Source: a bacterium
GTDB taxonomy: Bacteria > Bacteroidota > Ignavibacteria > SZUA-365
NCBI GenBank assembly: GCA_020444325.1
Contig: JAHLLD010000004.1
Coordinates: 1 to 64,000, forward strand
Length of the DNA: 64,000 nt
Direction: 5' to 3'
Each line of letters starts with the position of its first letter. Position 1 is the first letter of the stretch. Of the stretch, positions 7,051-17,167 are shown piece after piece. The position numbers were made by a program, and so were the translations under genes. Under the pieces are notes generated by a model. It was not told where the DNA came from, made no database searches, and saw only the letters and a program-made list of their open reading frames with translations.

Positions 7051-8606
7051 AATATGCAGAAACTGCATATTTCTCCCTGCGCGAGCTGCTGCAGCGTCCC
7101 CTGGTGTGGTCCGGTGTCGTTGCGTTGTTCACCATTGTCTTCCTTGTGATGACAGGGGAAAAGATGGTGGAATCACCCGTATACGCCGTGAGCCTCGCAG
7201 TGATGTTCGGGGCCATCGTTCTCATGCTCATCGACTTCCGGTTGACGCTCTTCCTGTTCATCGCCTTCCTGTTTGCCTATGAGGAATTCAACCTGAGCAG
7301 CGAACAGGGCTTCGTCAACGAAAGCATTGCAAACACCGTGCTTGCCGTCAAGGTGTTCGGTTTCGCGCTGATGGACGTTTTGAGTATTGTGCTGCTGTTA
7401 CCTGTATTGGTGCGGGAGTGGCGTTATGCTCTGGAACATGGCCACGTGCGGTGGTTCCGTGCCGACCTTTTTCTGCTGCCTCTGCTTGCAGTCTGGATTT
7501 ACGGCATGATACCCGGCATCGTACACATGCGTTCGCTGTCGGACTACACGTGGGACCTTCGTATGCTCGCGCATGTTCTCGTGTTCTATTTCATTTTCTC
7601 GCGCGCGCTCTCCACACGCCGTGATTACGTAACGGCACTGCTGATCGGTGCCGCGGTGTTCACCGCAAAGCATGGAATGTTTTTCTACCGCTATCTCACG
7701 GGCGGAGGACTGCAGACGGGCGTCTACAATCGCGTCCTGCTCGGCAGTGACTTGCCCCTGACCGCACTTGCGGTGACGCTCACGATTGCGTCTCTGCTGA
7801 TTTTCCGCAGGGAGCTGCAGAGCGCAGCGCATAAATACCTGCATGGATTGCTCCTGTTGCTCGGCGTGTATTTCGTGGTCATGCTGATTGCGGGACTCGG
7901 AAAACTCACCTACCTGCAGGCGCTGTATTCGCTGCTGCTCATCGCGGTGCTGCACCGGAAGGATATTCGTCCACGTACCGTACTCGCGGTCATCGGACTC
8001 AGCGCGGGCGCGGCACTGCTCGTGTTTTTCACTGTGCTTTCGGCTGACAGCCGTGATGCCGTGCTCTATGCCTTGACCAGTGCATTCAACTGGTGGGACG
8101 CACTGAAACTTTATGGCGATCTCTCGTTTGGAACGCGTCTGCTGGAAATCATCAATGTCTGGGATCAGCTGACCCGCGAGGGAGCGCTGCTCCTCGGGCA
8201 GGGCTGGGGCGCGGCATGGCATGAAGTTGCCGCGCGCATGCCCTTCGACGGAGGCGCTTTCGCCGTGGAGGAACAGCACAGCGGCGTACACGTGCAGACG
8301 CATATCGATGCGATCACTTTTCTTCTCAAGGTCGGGATTATCGGCACACTGGCGATTTACGCCTCCATGCTGCGCTTCGCGCTCGAGGGGATACGGATGT
8401 ACAGAGTCGAATCCCGTCCCTGGCATCGCTGGACGCTCATAGCCCTCGTGCTCATGATCATCATCTTTGTGCCGAACTATCTGTACTTTATTCGACTCAA
8501 GTATTTGCTCGGTTTCGCATTTGCCGGCATCACCGTATTCATGACAACGCATGACACAGCCCAGGACCACCATACCGGTCTCGCTCATCCTGACCACGAA
8601 GAATGA
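7047..8606 (+). CDS. O-antigen polymerase/ligase-like membrane protein (Wzy candidate)
   Basis: A 519-residue multispanning protein with about 12 helices and one large extracytoplasmic loop (about residues 340-410) containing the GxGWGAAWHE...EEQHSGVHVQTHIDAITFLLKVGIIG region. This layout (a long periplasmic loop with His and Arg, then a glycine-rich helix) is typical of the Wzy/WaaL family. Its position after a flippase gene supports a polymerase role; ligase is the alternative. The first codons contain a 19-bp palindrome (7052-7070) described separately. The start overlaps the flippase stop by 4 bases; its 3' end overlaps the next gene by 56 bases. Confidence 0.82.
   Translation: MKYAETAYFSLRELLQRPLVWSGVVALFTIVFLVMTGEKMVESPVYAVSLAVMFGAIVLMLIDFRLTLFLFIAFLFAYEEFNLSSEQGFVNESIANTVLAVKVFGFALMDVLSIVLLLPVLVREWRYALEHGHVRWFRADLFLLPLLAVWIYGMIPGIVHMRSLSDYTWDLRMLAHVLVFYFIFSRALSTRRDYVTALLIGAAVFTAKHGMFFYRYLTGGGLQTGVYNRVLLGSDLPLTALAVTLTIASLLIFRRELQSAAHKYLHGLLLLLGVYFVVMLIAGLGKLTYLQALYSLLLIAVLHRKDIRPRTVLAVIGLSAGAALLVFFTVLSADSRDAVLYALTSAFNWWDALKLYGDLSFGTRLLEIINVWDQLTREGALLLGQGWGAAWHEVAARMPFDGGAFAVEEQHSGVHVQTHIDAITFLLKVGIIGTLAIYASMLRFALEGIRMYRVESRPWHRWTLIALVLMIIIFVPNYLYFIRLKYLLGFAFAGITVFMTTHDTAQDHHTGLAHPDHEE
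7052..7070. repeat. Palindrome ATATGCAG-AAA-CTGCATAT
   Basis: An 8-bp-arm inverted repeat with a 3-base centre, lying over codons 2-8 of the wzy-like gene. The same 6+3+6 core occurs at 20409-20423, 20442-20456 and, with ATT in the centre, at 51775-51789. Confidence 0.85.
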
Positions 8607-9507
8607 GGCGGAGCATATTCCGCTCTTCTTTCGCGGCGTACGTTCCGCTACGGTGCTGCCTGCGGAAATTGTCATCTGTGATGGTGGGTCAAGCGATGAT
8701 ACCGTGGAGGTGATCCGTCGCGAACAGAACGATCTTCCTGTGACGGTGATCGTCGAGAACGGGGCGAATATCGCAAGAGGACGCAATTGCGCCATCGCGG
8801 CAGCGCAGCACGATATCCTTGCCATTACCGATGCGGGTTGCATCATCGATGAGCACTGGCTCGAACGCATCACGGAAGATCTCCTTGCTGACGAGGCGGT
8901 GCACGCGGTCGGAGGGGGATATGAACTTATCGGTGATACCTTCGTGCAGCGCTGTACAGCCGCTGCGTCCATTCCCTTGTCTCTTGTCGACAAAGAAAGC
9001 TTTCTGCCGTCCTCTCGCAGTTTTGCGGCGCGGCGTCAGGCCATCCTCGATGCAGGGGGATACCCGGAGGAGCTGACATTCGCCGGCGAAGACACGGCGC
9101 TGGTATTGCGGATGAAAGCATTGGGGCAGCGCTTCCTCACCCGCTGGGACGCCATGGTGCAATGGTACACACGTCCGACCTTTCGGGGCTTCCTCCGCCA
9201 GCACAGGCTGTACGGGCTCGGTGATGGCGAGGCCGGCTCACATCAACAGCGGTACATCCGAAGCACTCTCAAGTGGATACTCTTGCTGGCGATCACCATC
9301 TCCGGCGTGTTCTTCCCACCATTGCTTGTCCTGGTCCCTCTTCTGCTCTTCCTGTATTTTCTGTATCTCACCCCGAAGTACGAATGGGGGAAACGTCCGA
9401 TATTCCATGCTTTCGGGGGCTTCCTGTTCGTGGCACTCAAAGAGTGGAGCATGCTGACCGGGTATGTGCAGGCGAAGCTGAGGGGAAGAAAGGGAGGCGC
9501 AGCATGA
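8551..9507 (+). CDS. Family 2 glycosyltransferase with membrane-anchoring C-terminus
   Basis: A 318-residue GT-A enzyme. It shows the nucleotide-binding start VSLILTTKNEAEHIPLF, an acidic ICDGGSSDDT loop, the DxD-like AITDAGC metal site and the FAGEDTALVLRMKALG acceptor region, followed by two or three C-terminal membrane helices (about 235-300). It is predicted to add a sugar to the lipid-linked repeat unit at the cytoplasmic face. The start is nested 56 bases inside the end of the wzy-like gene; ATG 8551 is the only start that keeps the conserved N-terminus. Its stop overlaps the next start (ATGA). Confidence 0.9.
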   Translation: MTQPRTTIPVSLILTTKNEAEHIPLFFRGVRSATVLPAEIVICDGGSSDDTVEVIRREQNDLPVTVIVENGANIARGRNCAIAAAQHDILAITDAGCIIDEHWLERITEDLLADEAVHAVGGGYELIGDTFVQRCTAAASIPLSLVDKESFLPSSRSFAARRQAILDAGGYPEELTFAGEDTALVLRMKALGQRFLTRWDAMVQWYTRPTFRGFLRQHRLYGLGDGEAGSHQQRYIRSTLKWILLLAITISGVFFPPLLVLVPLLLFLYFLYLTPKYEWGKRPIFHAFGGFLFVALKEWSMLTGYVQAKLRGRKGGAA

Positions 9508-10667
9508 GCACGCGTATCGTGCATATCGTCTTCAACCAGATTCGCAAGCTACCCCCGCTGATGGCTGAGCTCCAGGCGCTCACCAGTGCGTTTGATACCG
9601 TGGTGATCGCTCCTTCCTACGATCAGGAACCGGCCTTCCTTGAGCGCGTCCTGCCGCAGGTGCGCATCGAGTATGTGCATCTCGTCAGCCGTGAGAGATC
9701 TTCCGCACAGACACCGCTGCTGAAGCTCTGGCGTTTCGCGGAATTCACCTGGCGCTGCATGCGTGAGCTTCGCACCGAACGCCCCTCGATCATTGTGGGA
9801 CATGATATGCCGGGTATGCTCCCGTTGCTGCCGTGGCTGCTGCGGGGACGCGTTCCGGTGCTGTACAATGCGCATGAACTGTGGTCGGAAGCCGCGGAAG
9901 ATAATGCGCCCTTGCGCGGACTCTGGCGCAGACTCGAGCGTGTGGTCTGCAAACGCGCGGCACACGTCATCGTTCCTGAACCCCATCGGGCGAACATCGT
10001 GCTGAAGGAGTATGGTGCACGGCATGCCCCCATCGTGGTACGCAACATTCCACCCACGCCGCCTCCGTATCAGCAGTCCGATCTGCTGCGTGAGCGCTTT
10101 ACGCTTCCACGGGATGCCGTGATCATGCTTTACCAGGGACTGTTCGCACCCACGCGCTGCCTGCTCCCATTGCTGGAATCGATGACGCATTTGCCGCCGC
10201 ATTTCCACCTCGTACTTGCCGGAGAAGGGGATGCCGCTTACAGCGCAGAGATCGATGCGCGGGCTGCGGAGCTGTCCGGCCGTGTGCATCGTCTGCCGTG
10301 GACCCCACCGGACGATTTGCGCGCGATTACCGCAAGTGCGAATCTCGGCATCCTGCTGTACAGCAGGGAAGGACGCAACAACATTTACGCGGCGCCCAAC
10401 AAGCTGTATGAGTATCTGTTCGCCGGACTCCCGATTGTCAGCTCGGCATTTCCCGGATTGCAGGCGGTGATCGAAGGTAACGAGTATGGTGCCTGCGCCG
10501 AACCAGATGATCCTGAGGCGATCGCTGGGGCTATTCAGTCCGCAGTAAATATCCCCTCAGGAAAGCTCCTTGCGGCAAGGGCGCGCGCACAGTTCAGGTG
10601 GGAAGATGAAGTGCTGCAGCTGCGGCTGCTCTACCAGGAAACAGTGAGGAAGCACCATGCGCGCTGA
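9504..10667 (+). CDS. GT4-type glycosyltransferase (GT-B fold)
   Basis: About 387 residues. The N-terminal Rossmann half contains VGHDMPGMLPLLP and LYNAHELWSEAAEDN; the C-terminal half has LYQGLF, the GEGD loop and the donor-binding signature AAPNKLYEYLFAGLPIVSS with its conserved Lys and Glu. The enzyme is cytoplasmic, probably peripheral to the membrane, and retains the anomeric configuration if it follows the family. The frame is open upstream, but ATG 9504, overlapping the previous stop, gives the family N-terminus. It overlaps the next gene by 11 bases. Confidence 0.9.
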   Translation: MSTRIVHIVFNQIRKLPPLMAELQALTSAFDTVVIAPSYDQEPAFLERVLPQVRIEYVHLVSRERSSAQTPLLKLWRFAEFTWRCMRELRTERPSIIVGHDMPGMLPLLPWLLRGRVPVLYNAHELWSEAAEDNAPLRGLWRRLERVVCKRAAHVIVPEPHRANIVLKEYGARHAPIVVRNIPPTPPPYQQSDLLRERFTLPRDAVIMLYQGLFAPTRCLLPLLESMTHLPPHFHLVLAGEGDAAYSAEIDARAAELSGRVHRLPWTPPDDLRAITASANLGILLYSREGRNNIYAAPNKLYEYLFAGLPIVSSAFPGLQAVIEGNEYGACAEPDDPEAIAGAIQSAVNIPSGKLLAARARAQFRWEDEVLQLRLLYQETVRKHHAR

Positions 10668-11823
10668 TGCCATCGTCTGTTTCGCAGGGAATGACTGGTG
10701 GGCGCATAATCCCATGACGGAAAAACAATGGATGCGCGTGCTTGCTGCTGATGGATATACCGTGCTTTTCGTTAATTCCATCGGAATAGGACTCCCGGGA
10801 AAGGACTCTCCGCGTATCGCGTCACGCCTCTGGCGCAAACTGAAAAGCCTGGCCCGCTGGCTGCGGAAAGACGATGGCGTGTGGGTACTCACGCCGTTTC
10901 TGATTCCGCTCTGGTCCATCCCGGCCATTCGGCGCTTCAACCTTTTGCTTATCACACTGCAAGTACGCTTTGCGATGAAGCGCGCGGGAATGACGCGGGC
11001 GGTGTTCTGGGCGGGACTCCCCACGGCGGCATTACTCGTTGACCGCATTCCGCATGCATCCTGCGTGTACTACGTGCAGGACAATTACACGGCGTATTAC
11101 GACGCCATGAATTTTACCCGTGTGGCCGAGGATCACCGCAGCCTGCTCGAGCGTGCCGATGTGGTGATCTGTGCTTCGATCGGTCTCGCGGAGCGTGAGT
11201 CCGCCACCGCATCGCGTGTCGAATACATTCCGCACGGCGTGCACCCGGTATTCCTGGAAGCGGACATTGCAGCGAGGCCTCCGATACCCGAGGAATTGCG
11301 CGCGCTGCCACGACCCATCATCGGCTACTGGGGGTCACTGGAAGCGCTGCAGGACACCGAGCGCACCGCCCAGCTCGCGCGTATGCACCCGGGGTGGTCC
11401 TTCGTCTTTATCGGCCGGGTGATGATGGACAACAGTGCGCTCGCCGCATTACCAAACGTGCATTTTCTCGGCTATCTTCCGATAGAAGACATCCCGCGCT
11501 ACGGGATGCATTTTGATATTGGCTATCTGAGTTTCGTGCAGAGTGAATGGATCACATACAGCTGTCCGATAAAATTCCGGGAGTATCTCGCGCTCGGACT
11601 GCCCGTCGTGTCTCCGCCCATCATCGAGGTGGAGCGTGCCTTCCCTTCGGAAGGCTGCATCGCGCGGAGCACTGAGGAATTCTCCATCTGCATGGAGAAC
11701 GCTTTTCGTGGCGACAGCGATGATCGCCGGGCACAGCGCAGAGCGTTGGTGCAGGAGTATTCCTGGGAGGCTTCCGCACGCAACGTTGCGACGGTACTCG
11801 CATCGCTGGAGGGAAGTGACTGA
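10657..11823 (+). CDS. Glycosyltransferase, TuaH/GumK-like GT-B
   Basis: A 388-residue protein that opens VCFAGNDWWAHNPMTEKQWM, a pattern seen in TuaH-like transferases of teichuronic-acid and exopolysaccharide clusters. The middle carries YYVQDNYTAYYDA and a RADVVICAS helix; the C-terminal half has IGYWGSLE, FIGRV and CPIKFREYLALGLPVVSPP, the donor nucleotide-sugar site. It probably adds one sugar of the repeat unit; the specificity cannot be read. It ends TGATG, sharing one base with the start of the asparagine synthetase gene. Confidence 0.87.
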   Translation: MRADAIVCFAGNDWWAHNPMTEKQWMRVLAADGYTVLFVNSIGIGLPGKDSPRIASRLWRKLKSLARWLRKDDGVWVLTPFLIPLWSIPAIRRFNLLLITLQVRFAMKRAGMTRAVFWAGLPTAALLVDRIPHASCVYYVQDNYTAYYDAMNFTRVAEDHRSLLERADVVICASIGLAERESATASRVEYIPHGVHPVFLEADIAARPPIPEELRALPRPIIGYWGSLEALQDTERTAQLARMHPGWSFVFIGRVMMDNSALAALPNVHFLGYLPIEDIPRYGMHFDIGYLSFVQSEWITYSCPIKFREYLALGLPVVSPPIIEVERAFPSEGCIARSTEEFSICMENAFRGDSDDRRAQRRALVQEYSWEASARNVATVLASLEGSD

Positions 11824-13787
11824 TGTGCGGCATCACCGGAATTATCGGCGCGCATGAACCCGACCGGCTTCGGCTGATGACGCAGATGCTCGTGCATCGC
11901 GGTCCCGACGACGGCGCGGTGTGGACCATGGAAGGGGCAGGACTCGGACACCGGCGCCTGAGCATTCTCGATCTTTCCGAAGCGGGGCGTCAGCCCATGC
12001 AGACAGAAGATGGCCGCTACGTCCTCGTCTTCAACGGGGAAATTTTCAACTACACGGAACTGCGTGATCAGCTGAAAGGAAAGGGATATACCTTCCGCTC
12101 ACGCTCTGATACAGAAGTGCTGCTGCAGGCCTGTGTCACCTGGGGTGATGAGGTGGTGGATCATCTCGTCGGACAGTTCGCCTTCGCGTTCTGGGATGCC
12201 CGGGAGCGCAGGCTGCTGCTGGCAAGGGATCACCTGGGTGTGAAGCCCCTGTATTATGCGCTTGCGGATGGTGCACTGTATTTCGCATCCGAAGCCAAGT
12301 CCATCGCGGCTGTTCTGGCGGATACGCGCGCGCTGCGTGAAGACCTGCTGCAGCAGTACCTCGCGTTCCTCTGGGTGCCCGGTGAAGACACCATGTTTCG
12401 CGGCATACGCAAGCTGCTGCCCGGAAGCATCGCCGTTTTCAAGGACGGTGCGATGCAGACACACCGGTACTGGGATGTCACGGAAAAATGGCAATCTGCG
12501 GGTCCCGCACGTCCAGTACCCGAAGAAAGGGACGAAGAATTTCGCATGCTGCTGCGTCGCTCCGTGCACTCACAGCTCATGAGCGATGTGCCTGTCGGAC
12601 TCCTGCTCAGCGGAGGAATTGACTCGACCATTCTTCTCGAGGAAATCGCTTCGGTGCGTGAAAATCCGAAAGCGTTCACCGCGCATTACTCCGACGCCAG
12701 CCGGGGACGCGATGTGTTCGAAGACGATCTCCCTTACGCCCGTCTGGCCGCTGACGCCTACGATACGGAGCTGGAAGAAGCGGAGCTGGAAAGCGATGCG
12801 CCCAAACTTCTGCCCGATGCGGTCTGGCACTGTGACGAACCGCTGGCCGATCCCACGATCGTCACCAATCTCGCACTCTCTCGCCGTGCCCGACAGAAGC
12901 TCACGGTGCTGCTCACCGGTATGGGCGCCGATGAAATACTCGCGGGATATCCGCGCTACGCCGCAGTGCTGTTCGGAGAGCGGCTTCGCGGTGTGCCATC
13001 ATTTCTCGTCTCGGCCGGTACGACCATGCTGCGCGCACTTGTCCATGCGGGACTGCTGCCCATCGAGAAGGGACGGCGTCCACTGTACCTGATGTCCCAT
13101 CTCTCACGTCCTTTCGTGCAGCGCTTCATCGGGTATTCCTCATACAATTCCGTGCGTGATCTCCGTGCGCTGTTTGATGGCGCTGCGAGGGAGCTTGTGA
13201 ATGAAAAAGAGTTGTACGCGTTTCATGACGGACTCTTTGCGCGAAGCGAAACACTGACCCCGCTTTCGCGCATGCTGGCGGCGGACCTGAGTACATTCCT
13301 GCCGTATCTGAACCTGGAGAACATGGACAAGACCAGCATGGCGGCTTCGGTGGAGATGCGTGTGCCGTTTCTCGATCATCGCCTGGTGGAATACAGCATG
13401 GCGCTGCCGGATGAAGACAAACTGCGCGACAACAGTCAGCGCAAGGTCCTGCTGCGCCGCGCATGGGAGCATCGCATCCCCGATCGTATCCTGCGTCGGC
13501 CGAAGACCGGATACAGCCCCCCGGTCCGTGGCTGGATGCGTGACAACCTGCGCGAATTCACGGAAGACCATGTGCGCAGCTCCGCGTCCACGCGGGGCTT
13601 GTTCGACGCCCGGCGCATCGATCGTCTGCTTGCGGAAAACGCCGCCGGGAAGGAAGATCACAGCCTGCGCCTCTGGCAGCTGCTCGTCTTCGAACTCTGG
13701 ATGCGTGCATTTGTCGATGGGCCGCTTCCAGCACCCGCCCTTGATCCGGCGGATCTGCCCGACCTTGGTCCGGGAGGCGAAGGATGA
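11823..13787 (+). CDS. asnB: Asparagine synthetase (glutamine-hydrolysing), AsnB family
   Basis: A 654-residue enzyme with an N-terminal class II glutaminase domain (catalytic Cys2 of MCGITGIIG; then HRGPDDG, FNGEIFNY and SDTEV) and a C-terminal synthetase domain with the ATP PP-loop LLLSGGIDS and LTGMGADEILAGYPRY. It would transfer ammonia from glutamine to a carboxylate with ATP. AsnB paralogues are common in exopolysaccharide and exosortase-linked clusters, where they may amidate a uronic acid; that role here is inference. The start overlaps the previous stop by one base and the stop overlaps the next start by four. Confidence 0.94.
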   Translation: MCGITGIIGAHEPDRLRLMTQMLVHRGPDDGAVWTMEGAGLGHRRLSILDLSEAGRQPMQTEDGRYVLVFNGEIFNYTELRDQLKGKGYTFRSRSDTEVLLQACVTWGDEVVDHLVGQFAFAFWDARERRLLLARDHLGVKPLYYALADGALYFASEAKSIAAVLADTRALREDLLQQYLAFLWVPGEDTMFRGIRKLLPGSIAVFKDGAMQTHRYWDVTEKWQSAGPARPVPEERDEEFRMLLRRSVHSQLMSDVPVGLLLSGGIDSTILLEEIASVRENPKAFTAHYSDASRGRDVFEDDLPYARLAADAYDTELEEAELESDAPKLLPDAVWHCDEPLADPTIVTNLALSRRARQKLTVLLTGMGADEILAGYPRYAAVLFGERLRGVPSFLVSAGTTMLRALVHAGLLPIEKGRRPLYLMSHLSRPFVQRFIGYSSYNSVRDLRALFDGAARELVNEKELYAFHDGLFARSETLTPLSRMLAADLSTFLPYLNLENMDKTSMAASVEMRVPFLDHRLVEYSMALPDEDKLRDNSQRKVLLRRAWEHRIPDRILRRPKTGYSPPVRGWMRDNLREFTEDHVRSSASTRGLFDARRIDRLLAENAAGKEDHSLRLWQLLVFELWMRAFVDGPLPAPALDPADLPDLGPGGEG

Positions 13788-15274
13788 AAAAGCGCAGCAC
13801 CATGAACACATGGCAGCGTGTGTTTACCGCATTGCTGCTCGGACTCGCACTTACGGGGACGGCGTTACAGCTGCATGTCGGACTCGCTGACAACGGTGAC
13901 TACACGCGGCTGATGCAGTGGTTCTCCACTGGTCCATCAGGTTTCGCGGAAAACTGGCCTCCAGCAGACACGCAGGAATACAACGACCGTTTTTACAACA
14001 ACGTCCCTGCTTTCTGGAAACTCGACTTTCCCTTCGCTTCACGCTGGGTGAGTTCGATCCTCCCGCTCTGGCTTGCAGGAATCCTGCTCAACGTGTTGCT
14101 GTTCTCTTCGCATACGCTGTACCTCCCCATACTCTCCATTATCCCCCGACTCCTCCTCCTGCTCTTCATCTGGCTGCTGCTGCGGCATTTTGCGCGGGAG
14201 GGGGGACGCAGCGCACCGCTGCTCTTTGTCGCTGTCGGACTCCCTCTTGTATTCCTGTCCTTCAATACAGAGTACGTCGCCTACTTCACGAGCTTTTACC
14301 AGGAGCCCGCCTCACTCACCGGGCTGCTGCTTATCATTCTCGCCATCGGGTATTACACCGGAAAGGATGATAGCCGCTGGCGTCCGTGGCTCTCAGCCGC
14401 CGCCGTATTTTTCATGACCACGGCCAAGCTGAGTAATATTCACTGGGCGCTCATCGCCATGCTCCTGCTCGTGCCGTGGAAGCTGCTGCGGCATCGCAGG
14501 AAACGGCTTCTCGTGTATGTGCTTCTCATCGGTATCCTCCCGGCCGGATTTTCCCTGCTGCAGGCATCGCTCTACGGCACCCGGAAGGTGAACGCATACC
14601 AGAGTATTTACTGCGGCGCAATGGTGTTCAGTACTCATCCAGCATCGCATCTCGAGCGCCTCGGCATGCCGGATGGTCTGAAATACATCGGACATCATGC
14701 GTATGGGCCCGAGGGTGAGGAAGCCATGCAGCGCTATCCGGATCGCATGACACATCGCGTTGTGGCCGATGTACTGCTGCATGAGCCTGTCATCGCCTGG
14801 CGCATGCTGGTGTTCGCCGCTGACAGCATGCAGCAGGCAGAACTCACGCATCTCTCGAAGCGCGTGCTCTACAATCAACCGGGCAGTTCGCGTCCCTGGC
14901 CGCAGTGGACACCAGCAACAGTCGCTGCCGACACGCCGCTCAACGCATGGACCCGGCTCAAGCGCAGCGCCTTCCCGCAGGGACAGTCACTCATCGCGGG
15001 CAGCATTCTGCTCCTGCTGCTTTTTCTTCGTGCGCTGCGTTCGAAGAACAGACTGCTCAGGCGTTTTGCCGCCGTGGGTGTGCTTCTCGCACTCGGATTG
15101 TTGTCGGACATGTGGATGCAGATTTTCGGGGATGGCCAGCGCGATCTGATCAAGCATCTGTACCTGGCGAATATCTGCTGGGATGGCATGGTGATCGCCG
15201 GTCTTGGTGCAATGGCATCGCTGCTCGCCGGAGGGAAAAAGAAAACGAATCACGGAACAAAAAAGCGCAGCTAA
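13784..15274 (+). CDS. Multispanning glycan-biosynthesis membrane protein (possibly WsfD-like)
   Basis: A 496-residue protein with about 10-11 membrane helices. After the first helix it has LADNGDYTRLMQW, an acidic first loop of the kind found in GT-C-fold lipid-linked sugar transferases, and FNTEYVAYFTSFYQEPASL between later helices; both are reminiscent of the hexose transferase WsfD from S-layer glycan clusters. GT-C identity is inference from topology. The start could also be ATG 13802. The gene closes the block of overlapping reading frames; 30 bases separate it from the lyase. Confidence 0.7.
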   Translation: MKKRSTMNTWQRVFTALLLGLALTGTALQLHVGLADNGDYTRLMQWFSTGPSGFAENWPPADTQEYNDRFYNNVPAFWKLDFPFASRWVSSILPLWLAGILLNVLLFSSHTLYLPILSIIPRLLLLLFIWLLLRHFAREGGRSAPLLFVAVGLPLVFLSFNTEYVAYFTSFYQEPASLTGLLLIILAIGYYTGKDDSRWRPWLSAAAVFFMTTAKLSNIHWALIAMLLLVPWKLLRHRRKRLLVYVLLIGILPAGFSLLQASLYGTRKVNAYQSIYCGAMVFSTHPASHLERLGMPDGLKYIGHHAYGPEGEEAMQRYPDRMTHRVVADVLLHEPVIAWRMLVFAADSMQQAELTHLSKRVLYNQPGSSRPWPQWTPATVAADTPLNAWTRLKRSAFPQGQSLIAGSILLLLLFLRALRSKNRLLRRFAAVGVLLALGLLSDMWMQIFGDGQRDLIKHLYLANICWDGMVIAGLGAMASLLAGGKKKTNHGTKKRS

Positions 15275-15304
15275 GCGCCGCGCACACAACCGCACAGGAG
15301 CGAC

Positions 15305-17143
15305 ATGGCAGGAAAGGCAAGCGTCATATTCTGGTCTCTGTACTACCTCAAGCCGTCGATGATTTACTGGCGCGTACACCGCACCGTGAAAGGCGCTGCC
15401 ATTGGCATGATCGAAAAAACGGGTTTCAGCCGTGTGTTCTTCGCGCGACCCGTTCCCGATCCCGGCGTGACCCCGGTGCCCGCGCTTTCGTCCCGCTATC
15501 ACTGCGAAGATATCGACCTGGCCGCCGGACGCCTGCAGTTCCTCAACGATGTGCTCGAACTTCCGGATTCACCGTCGGCAAGAACGGACGCTGTCGCGAA
15601 CAAACCGCTGCTCTGGCAGTTTCACTTCGGGTATCACGATTATCTGCTTGCAATGCTCGCGGCACAACCGACTCCCGCCCTCGCGCGGGATATCCTGACC
15701 TTTCTCGAACGCTGGGAGGAAACCTGGCCGCTGCACGCGGTGGGAGCTCGCACGAGCGCCTGGCATCCGTACGTTCTTTCCATCCGTATTGAATCCTGGG
15801 TGCGTCTGTACACACTGCTCGAGGAGCAGGATGTGATGACAACCGATCACCGTCGCCTGCTGGCGCAGGGCATTGAACGCATGACACGCGTGCTGCTGCG
15901 CAATCTCGAGAAGGGCACGATGGCCAATCACCTGTTGCGCAATATCAAGGCGCTGGTGTTTGCAGGACTCTTCCTGGATTCTGCCACAGGAGCGCAGGCC
16001 CGTCGCGTAGGCACCGATCTGCTGGAACGGGAATTGCGGGAACAGGTACTCGACGACGGATGCCACTACGAACGCAGTCCGATGTACCATGTCTCGATGA
16101 CCAATGACGTGCTCGATATCGCCGAAGCCATTACACTTTCCGGCAGCACGGTCTCGGATGTCCTGGCACAGACAGCCGCATCGATGGTGGGCTTCCTCGA
16201 GCGCATGCGGCACCCGGATGGAGAGATCCCCTTCTTCAACGACGCGACCCGCAGCTTCTTCCTTCATACCGACGAGGTGCTCGAGCGCGGGAAATCACTA
16301 TGCCGGGAGATGGAATGGGATATTCCTGGAGAGGCGGACCCGGCCGCCGGCAAGCCTGCGCGTGTTTCCGGATTGCTTACTGCCGAGACTGAACGGAGCT
16401 GGCTGGTCTTTGACGCCGGGAATGTGGGACCGGATTATCAGCCTGGACACACGCATTGCGACACGCTGAGCTTCGAATGGTCGCTTGATGGCAGACGCTT
16501 CGTGACGGATACCGGCGTGTATCATTACCGCGAATCGCAGGAACGTACGTATGCACGTTCCACAGCCGCACACAACACCGTGGAAATCGACGGGGAAGAG
16601 CAGTCCGAGGTTTGGAAGAGTTTTCGCGTGGGACGTCGGGCGCATATCCGGCATCTGTCGCGTGAGCAGCGGGACGGTGTCACCATCCTGCGCGGCACGC
16701 ATGATGGATACGCAAGACTGGGAAGAGGGATGCTGCATGAACGTGCCGTGGTTATAGCGGGCGATGCCTGGGTTACGGTGGTGGACTGGCTGCATGGATC
16801 GCAGCGTCACCAGTATCGGAGCTTCCTGCATTTTCATCCGGATGTAGAGTTACAGCCTGCGACGGGACGCGTGGACATCAAACATGCTGATCGCAGCATT
16901 GTGTTCCTCAGCGCGGGACCGGAATCACTCGTCACCAGGAATACCGAGTTCTATCCTGCCTTTGGTGAAAAAGTGCAGCGCAGCAGTATTGTGCTGCAGA
17001 ACCATGCATTGTTTCCTCATACGACAGCGTATGTGTTTCTGTTTGAAGGCGCCAACAGTCCTGTCTCCATCAACGAAGGCGATGGAAGTGTGAGTCTTCG
17101 TCTTCCCGACGGAAACAACATGCGACTGGCATCGAAGTATTGA
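15305..17143 (+). CDS. Heparinase II/III-family (alginate-lyase-like) protein
   Basis: A 612-residue protein with an N-terminal alpha/alpha-toroid region (about 90-350, with the repeated helix motifs HPYVLSIRIESWVRL, NHLLRNIKALVFAGLF and GCHYERSPMYHV) and a C-terminal beta-sandwich holding HTHCDTLSFEWSLDG, DTGVYHY and RSTAAHNTVEIDG, the conserved heparinase II/III signature with likely catalytic His and Tyr. No signal peptide is obvious. Members of this family sit in many exopolysaccharide clusters and cleave or edit uronate-containing polymer by beta-elimination. This points to a uronic-acid-containing product. Confidence 0.9.
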   Translation: MAGKASVIFWSLYYLKPSMIYWRVHRTVKGAAIGMIEKTGFSRVFFARPVPDPGVTPVPALSSRYHCEDIDLAAGRLQFLNDVLELPDSPSARTDAVANKPLLWQFHFGYHDYLLAMLAAQPTPALARDILTFLERWEETWPLHAVGARTSAWHPYVLSIRIESWVRLYTLLEEQDVMTTDHRRLLAQGIERMTRVLLRNLEKGTMANHLLRNIKALVFAGLFLDSATGAQARRVGTDLLERELREQVLDDGCHYERSPMYHVSMTNDVLDIAEAITLSGSTVSDVLAQTAASMVGFLERMRHPDGEIPFFNDATRSFFLHTDEVLERGKSLCREMEWDIPGEADPAAGKPARVSGLLTAETERSWLVFDAGNVGPDYQPGHTHCDTLSFEWSLDGRRFVTDTGVYHYRESQERTYARSTAAHNTVEIDGEEQSEVWKSFRVGRRAHIRHLSREQRDGVTILRGTHDGYARLGRGMLHERAVVIAGDAWVTVVDWLHGSQRHQYRSFLHFHPDVELQPATGRVDIKHADRSIVFLSAGPESLVTRNTEFYPAFGEKVQRSSIVLQNHALFPHTTAYVFLFEGANSPVSINEGDGSVSLRLPDGNNMRLASKY

Positions 17144-17167
17144 TCGCTGCGATTGGAAAGGAAGCAT

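Noticed and set aside
7398-8993. A 531-codon minus-strand frame
   Set aside because: It covers parts of two well-defined plus-strand genes (wzy-like and GT2) and has shadow composition; long antisense frames are common in GC-rich genes.
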